The position numbers were made by a program, and so were the translations under genes. Below the pieces are notes generated by a model. That model did no database searches and had not been told where the DNA came from. It saw only the letters and a list, made by a program, of their open reading frames with translations. 11,118 bases of DNA from Planctomicrobium sp. (GTDB lineage Bacteria > Planctomycetota > Planctomycetia > Planctomycetales > Planctomycetaceae), in assembly GCA_018659505.1 (NCBI GenBank), contig JABJMI010000648.1:1-11118 (forward strand), given 5' to 3'. Below are positions 1 to 8,015 of this stretch, one piece after another; within the stretch, counting starts at the first letter, position 1; the number at the start of each line of letters is the position of its first letter.

Positions 1-2
1 TC

Positions 3-491
3 CGCACACTCGTTAGCCCCTATCGAGTTCTCTACCAGAAACGGACTTGGTATGTGATCGGAAGATCATCTATACATCGGGCTGTGCGGACTTTTCACAT
101 GGGACGAATCCAAGAGTCAGAACTGACTAAGGATAAATTCACGCCGCCTCCACGATTTAGTCTTGATCGCTATCTCGGAAATGCCTGGAGCCTTGTACGC
201 GAACGTGGAGCAAGAACCGAGGTAGTTGTTCGGTTCCAACCGTACGTTGCAATCAACGTTTCAGAGGTTGTCTGGCATAAGACTCAGCGCATGATCTGGA
301 ATGATGATGGCACGCTCGACTTCCATGTCACTGTTGATGGAATCAATGAAATTTCCTGGTGGATTATGGGCTACGCCGATCAGGCTCAAGTGCTGGAACC
401 AACTGAACTGATTGACCTGATTTCAGATCGAGTCGGCAGGATGGCGAAGTTGTACCACGCAAAAAAGAAGGGTAACCGTTCACAGCATTGA
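3..491 (+). CDS. WYL-domain transcriptional regulator (YafY/PafC-like), 5' truncated
   Basis: Only the C-terminal 162 codons are visible; the frame is open to the left edge, so the GTG at 54 is internal and not a start. The visible part begins inside a WYL domain: PYRVLYQKRTWYVIG (codons 6-20) followed by RTFHMGRI matches the family pattern in which a Trp-Tyr-hydrophobic strand is followed by an R-x-F-x-x-x-R-I strand. The rest fits the WCX C-terminal extension: a VVVRFQPYVA strand, a WHKTQ segment, DGTLDFHVTV, then WWIMGYADQAQVLEP and a terminal helix. By family knowledge such proteins carry an N-terminal HTH domain and sense a ligand, often a nucleic acid, through WYL; the HTH would lie outside the window. 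Targets cannot be inferred. WYL regulators often sit near defence genes, but nothing of that kind follows here. The gene ends at TGA 489-491, ten bases before a repeat element. Confidence 0.9.
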   Translation, partial: RTLVSPYRVLYQKRTWYVIGRSSIHRAVRTFHMGRIQESELTKDKFTPPPRFSLDRYLGNAWSLVRERGARTEVVVRFQPYVAINVSEVVWHKTQRMIWNDDGTLDFHVTVDGINEISWWIMGYADQAQVLEPTELIDLISDRVGRMAKLYHAKKKGNRSQH

Positions 492-500
492 AACTATTGC

Positions 501-809
501 TTAACCACGAAATACACAAATGACACGAAAAGAATACAGTGACTGACCGAATCTAAGAATCCTGTCTACCTCATCCTCATCCCGTAAAAATCAGACAGGA
601 TTGACATGATAAACAGGATAAATACTGTGATGTACTCGCCGAATTTAACACTCTTCATGTGGCTGAAACGAATTCAAGGCTGAGACCACAATCAATCAAA
701 TGATTTTACTTAATTTTGTTTACTGAAATTGAAAAGAGTTCATCTTATCTTGTCAATCATGTTCATTCTGTCTCTTTTCTTTCGTGTGGTTTGTATTTTT
801 CGTGGTTAA
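501..809. repeat. Imperfect long inverted repeat (MITE-like or decayed element)
   Basis: The left arm (501 to about 625) and the right arm (741-809) carry the same motifs in opposite orientation and the same order from the outside in. TTAACCACGAAA at 501-512 is the exact reverse complement of 798-809. ACACGAAA at 523-530 matches the complement of 780-787. The 28 bases at 594-621 (GACAGGATTGACATGATAAA and onward) match the complement of 745-772 at 22 of 28 positions. The left arm is longer by about 50 bases (around 541-592), and about 115 bases of unrelated sequence lie between the arms. No transposase is encoded. From memory, CACGAAA-rich and GGATTGACAGGAT-like noncoding motifs recur in many environmental genomes; I could not check that here. 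Confidence 0.7.
558..602. repeat. Nested 10-bp perfect inverted repeat in the left arm
   Basis: AATCCTGTCT at 558-567 is the exact reverse complement of AGACAGGATT at 593-602, with 25 bases between them. It lies in the part of the left arm that the right arm lacks, so it may be a second copy of the GACAGGATT motif in inverted orientation. It could fold as a hairpin in single-stranded DNA or RNA. Confidence 0.6.
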
Positions 810-1004
810 AAAACTATCAAGCCTTTGAAGTCCGTGAACGGTTACAAAGTAGAAGCGTAAAACTGGCGTATGAATTTCGTAGACGTAGCTCACTTAAAGT
901 AATCCAGAAGCATTGGAAATGCTTTAAACGGTATTTCCATTCGGAATTCAATCTCCTTTTTAAATATTTTCCCATCAAAAAAATTACTCCTTGACCCATT
1001 TCCC

Positions 1005-2126
1005 ATGCAACGAATCGGAATTCTATTCGAATACGGAACTCTCAACGGTGGCGAACATTCGATGCTCGCTGCGATTGATCATTTGCAAGATCGTCGGTTT
1101 CAGTTTGTGATTCTAGCTCCACAAGAAGGACCGTTGCAGGCAGAAGTGACGAAGAGAAATCTTCCGCTACAGATCGTCAACTTCAGGGATTCAAGTGGAA
1201 CTCGGATCTCTCCTGCTGAGCTTGCTTCCAATCTGAATCAGATTGCAGCGGATTCCGAATTAGAGGTCATCCATGCGAACAGCTTAACGATGGGTCGGCA
1301 CTTAGGCGCAATTGCGAATCAGCTAAATGTTCCAACCACGAGTCACATTCGAGACATCATGTCTCTCAGTAAAGCTGCAATCAGAGATCTGAATCAACAT
1401 CAAAAATTGATCGCTGTCTCAGATGCGACAAGAGAGTTTCACATCAATCAAGGAATCGATCCCGCTCGAATTCAGCGAGTTTATAACGGGGTTGATTGCG
1501 AAAAGTTTCAGCCTCGTGAATCCACTGGTTATTTAAGAAAACAGCTTTCGCTGCCTGCGAATGCAATTCTGATTGCGACAATTGGACAGATTTGTCTGAG
1601 GAAAGCTCAGGTCGATCTCGCTGAGGCGGCGGTTGTTCTGAAAGATCAAAACCTAGATTTGTACTATCTAATTGTTGGGGAACGTCACTCGACTAAGCAG
1701 GAGAGCATCGATTTCGACCAGCGGATCTCTGATTTTTTTGTTCAAGCTGGGATGGCTCAACGATTACATCGCTTAGGATACGTTGCCAATATTTCTGAGT
1801 TGATGAATGAAATCGATCTACTGGTCCATCCCGCCAGACAAGAACCATTGGGGCGTGTCTTACTCGAGGCAGCCGCCAGCGGGGTGCCGATCATTGCGAC
1901 TTCAGTTGGCGGCACATTAGAAATTCTTCAAGATCGAAGGAGTGCTCTCATTGTTGAACCACAAATTCCATCCGCCATTACAAGCGCGATACAAGAACTG
2001 TTGAGTTCAGATGCACTTCAGAACGCCATTGCAACCAGAGCCAGACAAGTTGCAATAAAGAAATTCAACATCCCCCAAAGAGCGGATGAACTGGGCGATG
2101 TCTGGCAGCAAGTCCTTATCAAATAG
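1005..2126 (+). CDS. Glycosyltransferase, GT-B fold, family 4-like
   Basis: This 373-residue protein has the usual length and layout of a GT4 retaining glycosyltransferase, which moves a sugar from a nucleotide-sugar donor to an acceptor at the cytoplasmic face of the membrane. The N-terminal domain begins RIGILFEYGTLNGGEHS, with the glycine pair at 15-16 that in this fold lies near the acceptor/donor cleft. The interdomain YNGVD motif is at 160-164. The C-terminal donor domain has a G-x5-K segment (GQICLRK, 194-200), a VHPARQEPLGRVLLE stretch giving the E-x7-E pair E280/E288, and SGVPIIATSVGGTLEIL after it. No signal peptide or membrane segment is apparent. The ATG at 1005 starts the first beta strand directly; there is no clear Shine-Dalgarno. 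It is not flanked by other polysaccharide genes, so donor and acceptor cannot be assigned. Confidence 0.93.
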   Translation: MQRIGILFEYGTLNGGEHSMLAAIDHLQDRRFQFVILAPQEGPLQAEVTKRNLPLQIVNFRDSSGTRISPAELASNLNQIAADSELEVIHANSLTMGRHLGAIANQLNVPTTSHIRDIMSLSKAAIRDLNQHQKLIAVSDATREFHINQGIDPARIQRVYNGVDCEKFQPRESTGYLRKQLSLPANAILIATIGQICLRKAQVDLAEAAVVLKDQNLDLYYLIVGERHSTKQESIDFDQRISDFFVQAGMAQRLHRLGYVANISELMNEIDLLVHPARQEPLGRVLLEAAASGVPIIATSVGGTLEILQDRRSALIVEPQIPSAITSAIQELLSSDALQNAIATRARQVAIKKFNIPQRADELGDVWQQVLIK

Positions 2127-2147
2127 CCCCCGGTGATCCACCGGGGG
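2127..2147. terminator. GC-rich hairpin between convergent genes, probable terminator
   Basis: Directly after the glycosyltransferase stop codon (TAG, 2124-2126) is a perfect 9-bp stem, CCCCCGGTG, loop ATC, CACCGGGGG. The trkH-like gene ends 23 bases further on from the opposite strand, so the hairpin is placed to serve both transcripts. Neither side has a real T tract (ACAAACCGC follows on the plus strand, CTATTTGAT on the minus strand), so it is not a canonical intrinsic terminator. It may act by stem stability or protect 3' ends. Confidence 0.7.
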
Positions 2148-2170
2148 ACAAACCGCACTGTCGTTCGATT

Positions 2171-3742
2171 CTATTGCTTTCTCCAGAACTGCGGTGAGAA
2201 CAACACTAGCACTGCAAATAATTCCAAGCGTCCTAACAGCATTAACAACGTGAGCAGAACTTTTCCTTGTTGCGAGAAGCCAGAGAAGTTCTCTTTCGGA
2301 CCAACGACACCTAAACCGGGACCGATATTGTTCAAAGTCGCTGCGACAGCCGTTCCGCAATCGAGAAGCTTTTCAGCAGCACCATGGTCGGGATGATTGT
2401 TCCACATCGTGTCTGGTTCAATCGTAATCAGTAGTAGCCAACTTCCTAGGAAGAGTGCCATCATCATACAAAAGTAAACAACGACATCGTTGCGAATGCG
2501 TTCATCGATGACTGTTCCGCCTAAACGGATCGGACGGACAATATTCGGGCGGAAAGATTTTTCAATCTCTAAGAAAAAAATCTTGGCAAGTAACACCCAA
2601 CGAATCACCTTAATGCCACCACCTGTTGATCCTGCACAGCCACCCATAAACATCAATAGAAAAAGCAACCCCTTCGCGAACTCGCTCCAATTGGAGAAGT
2701 CTTCAGACCCGAATCCGGTAGTCGTGATGATTGTCACAGTCGCAAACAAGCTATGGCGAAATGTGGTCCACAGGCTGCCGTAAACCTGATTCGACGTCAA
2801 AGTGACCATCAGCAGAATTGTGACAACACCAATGATTGACAAATAAGCCCGGAACTCAGCATCCGAGGTCAGTAAAGAAATTCGCTGATACCAGCGAGTC
2901 TCATCTCGCTGTTGCCTGAAGACCAAGAAGTAGAGAGAAAAGTTGACACCTGCCAGAATCATGAAAATGACAATAATCCATTCTACAATTCCTCCCCCAT
3001 AGTGACCGGCACTGGCGTTATGCGTGCTAAAGCCTCCAGTCGCCAAAGTGCCAAAGGAGTGACAGAGCGCATCATACAATGGAACTTTCGAGAAGAGCAG
3101 CAGAATGGTCTCAATCCCAGTCAGTGCGACATAAATCGCCCACATAACCATCGCGGATTCCTGGACTCTGGGGCGAACTGATTCGGTGATCGGTCCTGGA
3201 ACTTCTCGCTTGAGCATCGCTTTTCCGCCGGCTCCCAGCTGACCAAGAATCGCGACGAACAGCACGATAATTCCCATTCCGCCCAGCCAGTGAGTGAAAC
3301 ATCTCCAGAACATCACGCAGCGGGGAAGTAAATTCGGATCTTCAAGTTCTCGAAAGACCGATGCACCCGTCGTAGTAAACCCGGAGATCGACTCGAAGAT
3401 TGCGTCGATGATTGTCATCTTGCTTGCCGGTGCAATTTGGCATCCGGAAAGCAGAAACGGTAGTGCGCCGAGAACTCCCGCTAGAATCCAGCCCAACCCG
3501 ACAGTCGCTAATGCTTCTTTCCTTAGGATCGAAGCATGTTTATCGATACGACCATACAGATATAGCGTTCCGCCAACCGCTAAGCTACAGGCGATCGAAG
3601 CGACAATCCCCCAGAAACCTCTGGACTCAAAAGTGTCAACTTTGCCAACGATCGGAAACGCCCAGGGTAGGCTGAAACTCATGGACGCCCCGACGAGCAA
3701 TCCGAGCATTCCTAGCATCCGTGCGACAACATACCAGTTCAT
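2171..3742 (-). CDS. trkH: TrkH/KtrB-family potassium uptake channel subunit
   Basis: This 523-residue polytopic membrane protein moves K+ (sometimes Na+-coupled) across the inner membrane. All four pore-loop repeats of the superfamily are visible with their filter glycines: SGFTTTGAS (G126), TLATGGFST (G236), [10 protein letters not shown] (G343) and NNIGPGLG (G474). Two more hallmarks are [15 protein letters not shown] (367-381) and MLLGRLELF (501-509), which holds the conserved gating Arg (R505). It is somewhat longer than E. coli TrkH (483 residues). Family members need a cytosolic NAD/ATP-binding RCK partner (TrkA or KtrA); none is in the window, so it must be encoded elsewhere or beyond this locus. 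The ATG start leads into a first hydrophobic helix, with no clear Shine-Dalgarno. The gene is convergent with the glycosyltransferase and divergent from the PSCyt gene. The TrkH versus KtrB distinction is not settled by sequence inspection alone. Confidence 0.95.
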   Translation of the reverse strand: MNWYVVARMLGMLGLLVGASMSFSLPWAFPIVGKVDTFESRGFWGIVASIACSLAVGGTLYLYGRIDKHASILRKEALATVGLGWILAGVLGALPFLLSGCQIAPASKMTIIDAIFESISGFTTTGASVFRELEDPNLLPRCVMFWRCFTHWLGGMGIIVLFVAILGQLGAGGKAMLKREVPGPITESVRPRVQESAMVMWAIYVALTGIETILLLFSKVPLYDALCHSFGTLATGGFSTHNASAGHYGGGIVEWIIVIFMILAGVNFSLYFLVFRQQRDETRWYQRISLLTSDAEFRAYLSIIGVVTILLMVTLTSNQVYGSLWTTFRHSLFATVTIITTTGFGSEDFSNWSEFAKGLLFLLMFMGGCAGSTGGGIKVIRWVLLAKIFFLEIEKSFRPNIVRPIRLGGTVIDERIRNDVVVYFCMMMALFLGSWLLLITIEPDTMWNNHPDHGAAEKLLDCGTAVAATLNNIGPGLGVVGPKENFSGFSQQGKVLLTLLMLLGRLELFAVLVLFSPQFWRKQ

Positions 3743-4056
3743 ATGAAATTAAGTTGGTCAAATAAAGGAATACGCTCAGCAGTCAAACTGCTCGAACAAG
3801 AAAGATAAAGAGTATATCTACGGACCAGTTGATTGCGAGTGATGTCTTGATTTTAGGTTCTTTCGGAAATTTCATGGGAACATCAAATACCTATTTCCCG
3901 TGAATAATTTGAACTGATGGATTATTATTTGCTACCATTGAAGCAGAAGTTCCTCTTAATGATACCTTTAGCATCGCTGCCATGCTTTGATTTCAAAGCC
4001 TTGGAACCTACCTCGCGTTGTTAAAGATTAGTCCGTCACTTGAAACAGGTCTCTCC
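3743..4056. promoter_or_regulatory. Divergent promoter region between trkH and the PSCyt pair
   Basis: This 314-base AT-rich gap must hold the promoters of both divergent transcripts. On the plus strand a weak sigma70-like pair is TTGAAC (3909-3914) and TACCAT (3933-3938) with 18 bases between. On the minus strand TATACT (3816-3811) could be a -10 for trkH, but there is no fitting -35. Two short inverted repeats are present: AGCAGT-CAA-ACTGCT (3778-3792), in the trkH leader, and the palindrome at 3984-3999, annotated separately. None of the promoter calls is strong. Confidence 0.4.
3984..3999. promoter_or_regulatory. 16-base near-perfect palindrome upstream of the PSCyt gene
   Basis: GCTTTGA-TT-TCAAAGC is symmetric over all seven pairs and sits 57 bases before the chosen ATG of the PSCyt gene. 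It could be an operator for a dimeric regulator or a small hairpin in the leader. With only one copy seen, this is a candidate and nothing more. Confidence 0.35.
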
Positions 4057-6501
4057 ATGCTGACCTCAAAGTTTTTTCATAGCTTGTACCTATGTTTGGC
4101 GCTCATGCTCTGCCCACATTCTGGGTTTGCAGAGGAGGCTGATTCTGAAGGGATTCGCTTTTACGAGTCAAAAATTCGACCGCTGTTGCTAGATCATTGT
4201 GCAGATTGCCATGGTGCTGAGACTCAAGAATCCGATTTAAGACTTGATACTCCGGGACACATCAATCTAGGAGGCAAGTCTGGTCCGGTTGTGATTCCGC
4301 TTAAGCCGGAGCAAAGCCTGTTGATCTCTGCGCTCAGCCATGAAGACGAAGCATTGTCGATGCCGCCCGATGAGAAACTCCCTGCAACGGAAATCAAACT
4401 GCTGACTCAATGGGTGTCAATGGGCGCCCCGATGCCAGATGCGGAGGTCATTGCAACAAGGCAGCGAATTCCATTCAACTTAGAGGAAGCGAGAAAGCAT
4501 TGGTCATTCCCTCCACTTCAACAACTAAAACCAAATGATTTCGACAAGAGCTACCAAAACCCGATTGACCATTTCATCTTCTCAAAACTCTCAGAGCAAG
4601 GGTTAACACCCGCTCAACCCGCCTCGAAAAATGTGTTAATTCGCAGAGCCTACCTTGACTTGATCGGACTCCCTCCGACACCAGAACAAGTTGATCGATT
4701 CCTAGCGGATGAAAGTCCGGCTGCGTTTCAAAACGTCGTCGATGAACTGCTCGCTTCGCCCCATTATGGAGAACGCTGGGGAAGGCACTGGCTAGATGTT
4801 GCGAGGTATGCAGATTCAAACGGTCTCGATGAAAACATCGCTCATGGAAATGCCTGGAGGTATCGTGATTACGTAATCGCTGCGTTCAACTCGGACAAGC
4901 CATTCAACGAATTCATTCAAGAACAAATCGCCGGTGATCTTTTGAATGGCGATGCACAACCGACTCATGAACAGTTGATCGCGACCGGATTTTTGTCCCT
5001 TGGTCCGAAGGTTCTCGCAGAGGGTGATGAGACGAAAATGCAGATGGACATCATCGATGAACAGATCGACACAACTGGTCGAGCCTTTTTAGGTCTCACG
5101 CTCGGGTGTGCTCGCTGCCACGATCACAAATTTGATCCCATTCGAGCCGATGACTATTACGCTTTAGCGGGGATCTTCAAAAGTACGAAGACGATGGAGT
5201 CATTAAAGCGAATTGCGAAATGGAACGAACACGTCATCGCTTCCCCAGAACAACTAGAAGAAAAAGTACTTCACAATCAAGAGATTGCTTCCGTTCAAGC
5301 CAAGATTGATGAATTGAAAAAGCAACAGACCGAAAAAAAGACGGTCTCAGTAGATGCGACCGGAGAGAATGAGTCGAGCGAACCAATCCCGCAAGCTAAA
5401 GAACTGTCAGTTGCCGAACAACTTAAGGAGTTGGACAAACAACTGAAAGAATTGAAAGGGTCGACTCCAGAACTCCCGACAGCGATGGGAGTCGTGGAAG
5501 GTGAGGCAAAGGATGTCCCAATTCATGTGCGGGGAAGCCATCTTTCTTTAGGGCGAGATGTCAGACGTGGAGTTCCATTAGTGCTTTCGCAGGGCGATCC
5601 GGCACTGCAAAATCCGCAACAGAGTGGTCGTTTAGAACTCGCAAACTGGCTGACATCGAACGAGAACCCGCTCACCGCACGAGTCTGGATGAATCGCGTC
5701 TGGCGGTGGCACTTTGGGAAAGGGATTGTCTCAACGACGAACAATTTCGGTCTGCTGGGAACGGAACCGACTCATCCAGAATTACTCGACTGGTTGGCAA
5801 TCGAATTCATGAAGAATGGTTGGTCAACAAAACAACTGCATCGCCGGATGATGCTCTCGAAAACTTATCAAATGAGTTCTGCCTACGACAAACAGAACGC
5901 TGAGATCGACCCGGAAAATCGGTTTCTCTGGCGAGGAAATCAACAACGAATGGAAGCAGAAGTCTTTCGGGATTCCGTCCTTGCAGCGAGTGGGCAACTT
6001 GATCGAAGTATGGGAGGTTCCATGCTGCATGTGAAAAACCGAGAGTTCATTTTCAACCATACATCCAAGGATGAAACCAATTACGCCACGACCCGCAGGT
6101 CGGTTTATCTTCCGGTGATTCGCAATAATTTGTACGTTGGGTTCTCACTTTTTGATTACACCGATGCTTCGGTTCCAAATGGAGATCGGTCGACATCGAC
6201 CGTTGCTCCACAAGCATTGTACGCATTGAACAGTGATCTCGTTTTGACCGCCGCTGAAAAACTCGCTGAGCGGTTGATAGAACAACACGCTGACGATCTC
6301 GGATTGCGTGTACAGTCTCTGTACAAGATTAGCTACGGCAGGTTGCCAACTCATTCTGAAATTGAAGCGGTTCAGGATTACCTTTTGAATTTCAATTCTT
6401 CACCTACCGAGACCGAAGAGAGCACAACTCAAAACCTTAAAGCATGGACCGCACTCTGTCAGGCATTTTTAATCTCGAATGAATTCATTTATGTCCAATA
6501 G
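4057..6501 (+). CDS. Exported PSCyt1/DUF1549/DUF1553 (PSD1) c-type cytochrome-like protein
   Basis: Numbered from ATG 4057 this is 814 residues. That start gives a compact signal peptide (MLTSKFFHSLYLCLALMLCP, probable cleavage after A25 in SGFA-EE). A TTG at 4018 would add 13 residues with no benefit to the signal. Next comes a PSCyt1 haem domain: CADCH at 48-52 with a plausible Met ligand at M102 in SMPPDEK. DUF1549 follows at about 169-377, with the typical LIRRAYLDLIGLPPTP, GERWGRHWLDVARYADSNG and a second CxxCH in LGCARCHDHKFDPI (351-355). A charged, coiled-coil-like insert spans about 397-467. DUF1553 then covers about 523-777 (SGRLELANWLTS, ARVWMNRVWRWHFGKGI, GWSTKQLHRRMMLS). Biochemical function is unknown; the family abounds in planctomycetes and is usually paired with DUF1501, as here. 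A role in periplasmic electron transfer or polymer breakdown is inference. Confidence 0.93.
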   Translation: MLTSKFFHSLYLCLALMLCPHSGFAEEADSEGIRFYESKIRPLLLDHCADCHGAETQESDLRLDTPGHINLGGKSGPVVIPLKPEQSLLISALSHEDEALSMPPDEKLPATEIKLLTQWVSMGAPMPDAEVIATRQRIPFNLEEARKHWSFPPLQQLKPNDFDKSYQNPIDHFIFSKLSEQGLTPAQPASKNVLIRRAYLDLIGLPPTPEQVDRFLADESPAAFQNVVDELLASPHYGERWGRHWLDVARYADSNGLDENIAHGNAWRYRDYVIAAFNSDKPFNEFIQEQIAGDLLNGDAQPTHEQLIATGFLSLGPKVLAEGDETKMQMDIIDEQIDTTGRAFLGLTLGCARCHDHKFDPIRADDYYALAGIFKSTKTMESLKRIAKWNEHVIASPEQLEEKVLHNQEIASVQAKIDELKKQQTEKKTVSVDATGENESSEPIPQAKELSVAEQLKELDKQLKELKGSTPELPTAMGVVEGEAKDVPIHVRGSHLSLGRDVRRGVPLVLSQGDPALQNPQQSGRLELANWLTSNENPLTARVWMNRVWRWHFGKGIVSTTNNFGLLGTEPTHPELLDWLAIEFMKNGWSTKQLHRRMMLSKTYQMSSAYDKQNAEIDPENRFLWRGNQQRMEAEVFRDSVLAASGQLDRSMGGSMLHVKNREFIFNHTSKDETNYATTRRSVYLPVIRNNLYVGFSLFDYTDASVPNGDRSTSTVAPQALYALNSDLVLTAAEKLAERLIEQHADDLGLRVQSLYKISYGRLPTHSEIEAVQDYLLNFNSSPTETEESTTQNLKAWTALCQAFLISNEFIYVQ

Positions 6502-7909
6502 ATCGCAGAATAATTTCGTTTCGAGACGCTGCATGTTGCAATCAAGTGCTGTCGGCTTTGGACATCTTGCCATGGCAGCGATGTTGCAAAAGCCCGGAGA
6601 TGTCTATGCAACGGATTCTCTCAATGCTCCTCCGCAGCATGTGACCCCACGGGCGAAGCGAGTCATCTTTCTTTTCATGAAAGGAGGACCGTCGGGAATT
6701 GACACCTTCGATTACAAACCGAAGTTGCAGGCAGATGACGGGAAAGAACTGCCATACGATAAGCCGCGTGTTCAATTCGCTGCGACGGGTGCGTTACTTG
6801 GATCACCCTGGAAGTTTCAGCAACACGGCGAAAGCGGCATCCACGTTAGTGAACTCTTTCCGCATGTCGCACAACGAATCGACGACATCTGTGTGCTGAA
6901 TTCGGTTCATGGCACGAATGCCGCTCATGGGGGAGCCGCCTTAAAACTGCATACTGGAAGTGATACATTCGTTCGCCCAAGCATGGGGGCGTGGGTCAAC
7001 TATGGGTTAGGGACCGAAAACGAAAACATGCCCGGCTTTCTGACAATCTGTCCGACGCTCGCACATGGCGGAGTGAAAAACTGGGGATCGGCATTCTTGC
7101 CTGCCGAATGCCAGGGAGTTCCATTGGGGGTCGCCAGTAAGCCATCTCTGGATGCAAATGTGAAATTCATTGAGAATGCGAAATGGTCGACAGAGCAACA
7201 ACGTCAGCAGATTTCGTTTCTCAATTCGCTAAATAGGCAGCACCTGGAACAATCAGGTCCAGCATCGGCACTTGAAGCTCGCATTCACTCTTTTGAGTTA
7301 GCCTTCAAAATGCAGACTGAAATGCCGATTGCTCAAGACCTCTCTCAAGAGACTGAAGCTACCAAGAGTTTGTACGGATTGGATGATTCCTTCACCGAAG
7401 ATTTTGGTCGACAATGTTTACTTGCGAGACGATTCGCTGAGCGTGGCGTGCGGTTCATTCAAGTCACTCACAGCGACACGAATGTGCAATGGGATCAGCA
7501 TTCTAACTTAAAAGAAGGACACAACAAAAACGCCCGTGAAGTAGATAAACCAATTGCCGGTCTGCTCACCGATCTCAAACAAAGAGGACTTCTCGACGAG
7601 ACTCTCGTTCTGTGGGGAGGAGAATTCGGTCGAACGCCGGTCGCTCAAGGCAAGAATGGTCGCGATCACAACCCCGAAGGCTTCACGATGTGGATGGCTG
7701 GTGGCGGCGTGAAAACTGGCATTCGTTACGGAGCGACCGACGAATACGGGTATTACGCCGAAGAGAACAAAATGCACATCCACGACCTCCATGCAACATT
7801 GTTAGCCTTACTCGGAATGGAGCATGAACGATTAACGTACCGCTTCGCGGGTCGAGATTTTCGATTGACGGATGTCGCTGGGAAAGTACATGAAGGTTTG
7901 ATTGCTTAG
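6491..7909 (+). CDS. Tat-exported DUF1501 protein (alkaline-phosphatase/sulfatase-like fold)
   Basis: The frame overlaps the end of the PSCyt gene, which indicates co-transcription and probably translational coupling. Two ATGs fit, 6479 and 6491; I prefer 6491 (472 residues), which places the twin-arginine motif SRRCML (R12-R13) near the N-terminus, followed by a mild hydrophobic stretch and thus a Tat signal. Family landmarks are RVIFLFMKGGPSGIDTFDYKP (about 57-77), VHGTNAAHGGAALKLHTG, LWGGEFGRTP (374-383), GRDHNPEGFTMWMAGGG (390-406) and HIHDLHATLLALLG (429-442), in the order seen in DUF1501 proteins. Asp/His residues in these motifs resemble the metal-binding positions of the alkaline phosphatase superfamily, but no substrate is known. 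Tat export suggests it folds, perhaps with metal, before leaving the cytoplasm. It probably acts with the haem protein encoded just upstream. Confidence 0.93.
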   Translation: MSNRSQNNFVSRRCMLQSSAVGFGHLAMAAMLQKPGDVYATDSLNAPPQHVTPRAKRVIFLFMKGGPSGIDTFDYKPKLQADDGKELPYDKPRVQFAATGALLGSPWKFQQHGESGIHVSELFPHVAQRIDDICVLNSVHGTNAAHGGAALKLHTGSDTFVRPSMGAWVNYGLGTENENMPGFLTICPTLAHGGVKNWGSAFLPAECQGVPLGVASKPSLDANVKFIENAKWSTEQQRQQISFLNSLNRQHLEQSGPASALEARIHSFELAFKMQTEMPIAQDLSQETEATKSLYGLDDSFTEDFGRQCLLARRFAERGVRFIQVTHSDTNVQWDQHSNLKEGHNKNAREVDKPIAGLLTDLKQRGLLDETLVLWGGEFGRTPVAQGKNGRDHNPEGFTMWMAGGGVKTGIRYGATDEYGYYAEENKMHIHDLHATLLALLGMEHERLTYRFAGRDFRLTDVAGKVHEGLIA

Positions 7910-8015
7910 AGCTTTTCCATTCTCTGACACTTGTCTATCGGGCATAATTTATTAAAATCGTGAAAAATAGTGAAATTCTCTCATTTCAAATAAATTAAAC
8001 CGCAGGAAACTCTTG

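Larger units (their letters stand above)
492..1004. other. 513-base intergenic region with degenerate repeats, no convincing gene
   Basis: This stretch separates the WYL gene from the glycosyltransferase. Its left two thirds (501-809) are occupied by an imperfect inverted repeat, annotated separately. From about 810 to 1004 the sequence is AT-rich and shows a small hairpin (TGGAAAT at 914-920 with ATTTCCA at 933-939) and no promoter I would defend. A 92-codon open frame at 716-994 reads straight through the right repeat arm, has an unusual Phe/Ser/Lys/Arg composition and no family resemblance, so I do not call it a gene. The glycosyltransferase promoter is presumably somewhere in 810-1004. 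Confidence 0.7.

Noticed and set aside
54..491. WYL gene as a complete gene starting at GTG 54
   Set aside because: The frame is open upstream and encodes the WYL core (YRVLYQKRTWY), so the gene is truncated by the window edge.
716..994. 92-codon plus-strand open frame before the glycosyltransferase
   Set aside because: Its first third is the right arm of the inverted repeat read as protein; composition is odd, no domain is visible, and no ribosome binding site precedes it.
3294..3746. 150-codon plus-strand open frame inside trkH
   Set aside because: It is antisense to a clearly conserved membrane protein and encodes no recognisable domain.
4018..4056. TTG start for the PSCyt protein
   Set aside because: It adds 13 residues ahead of a well-formed signal peptide that begins at ATG 4057, and has no ribosome binding site in its favour.
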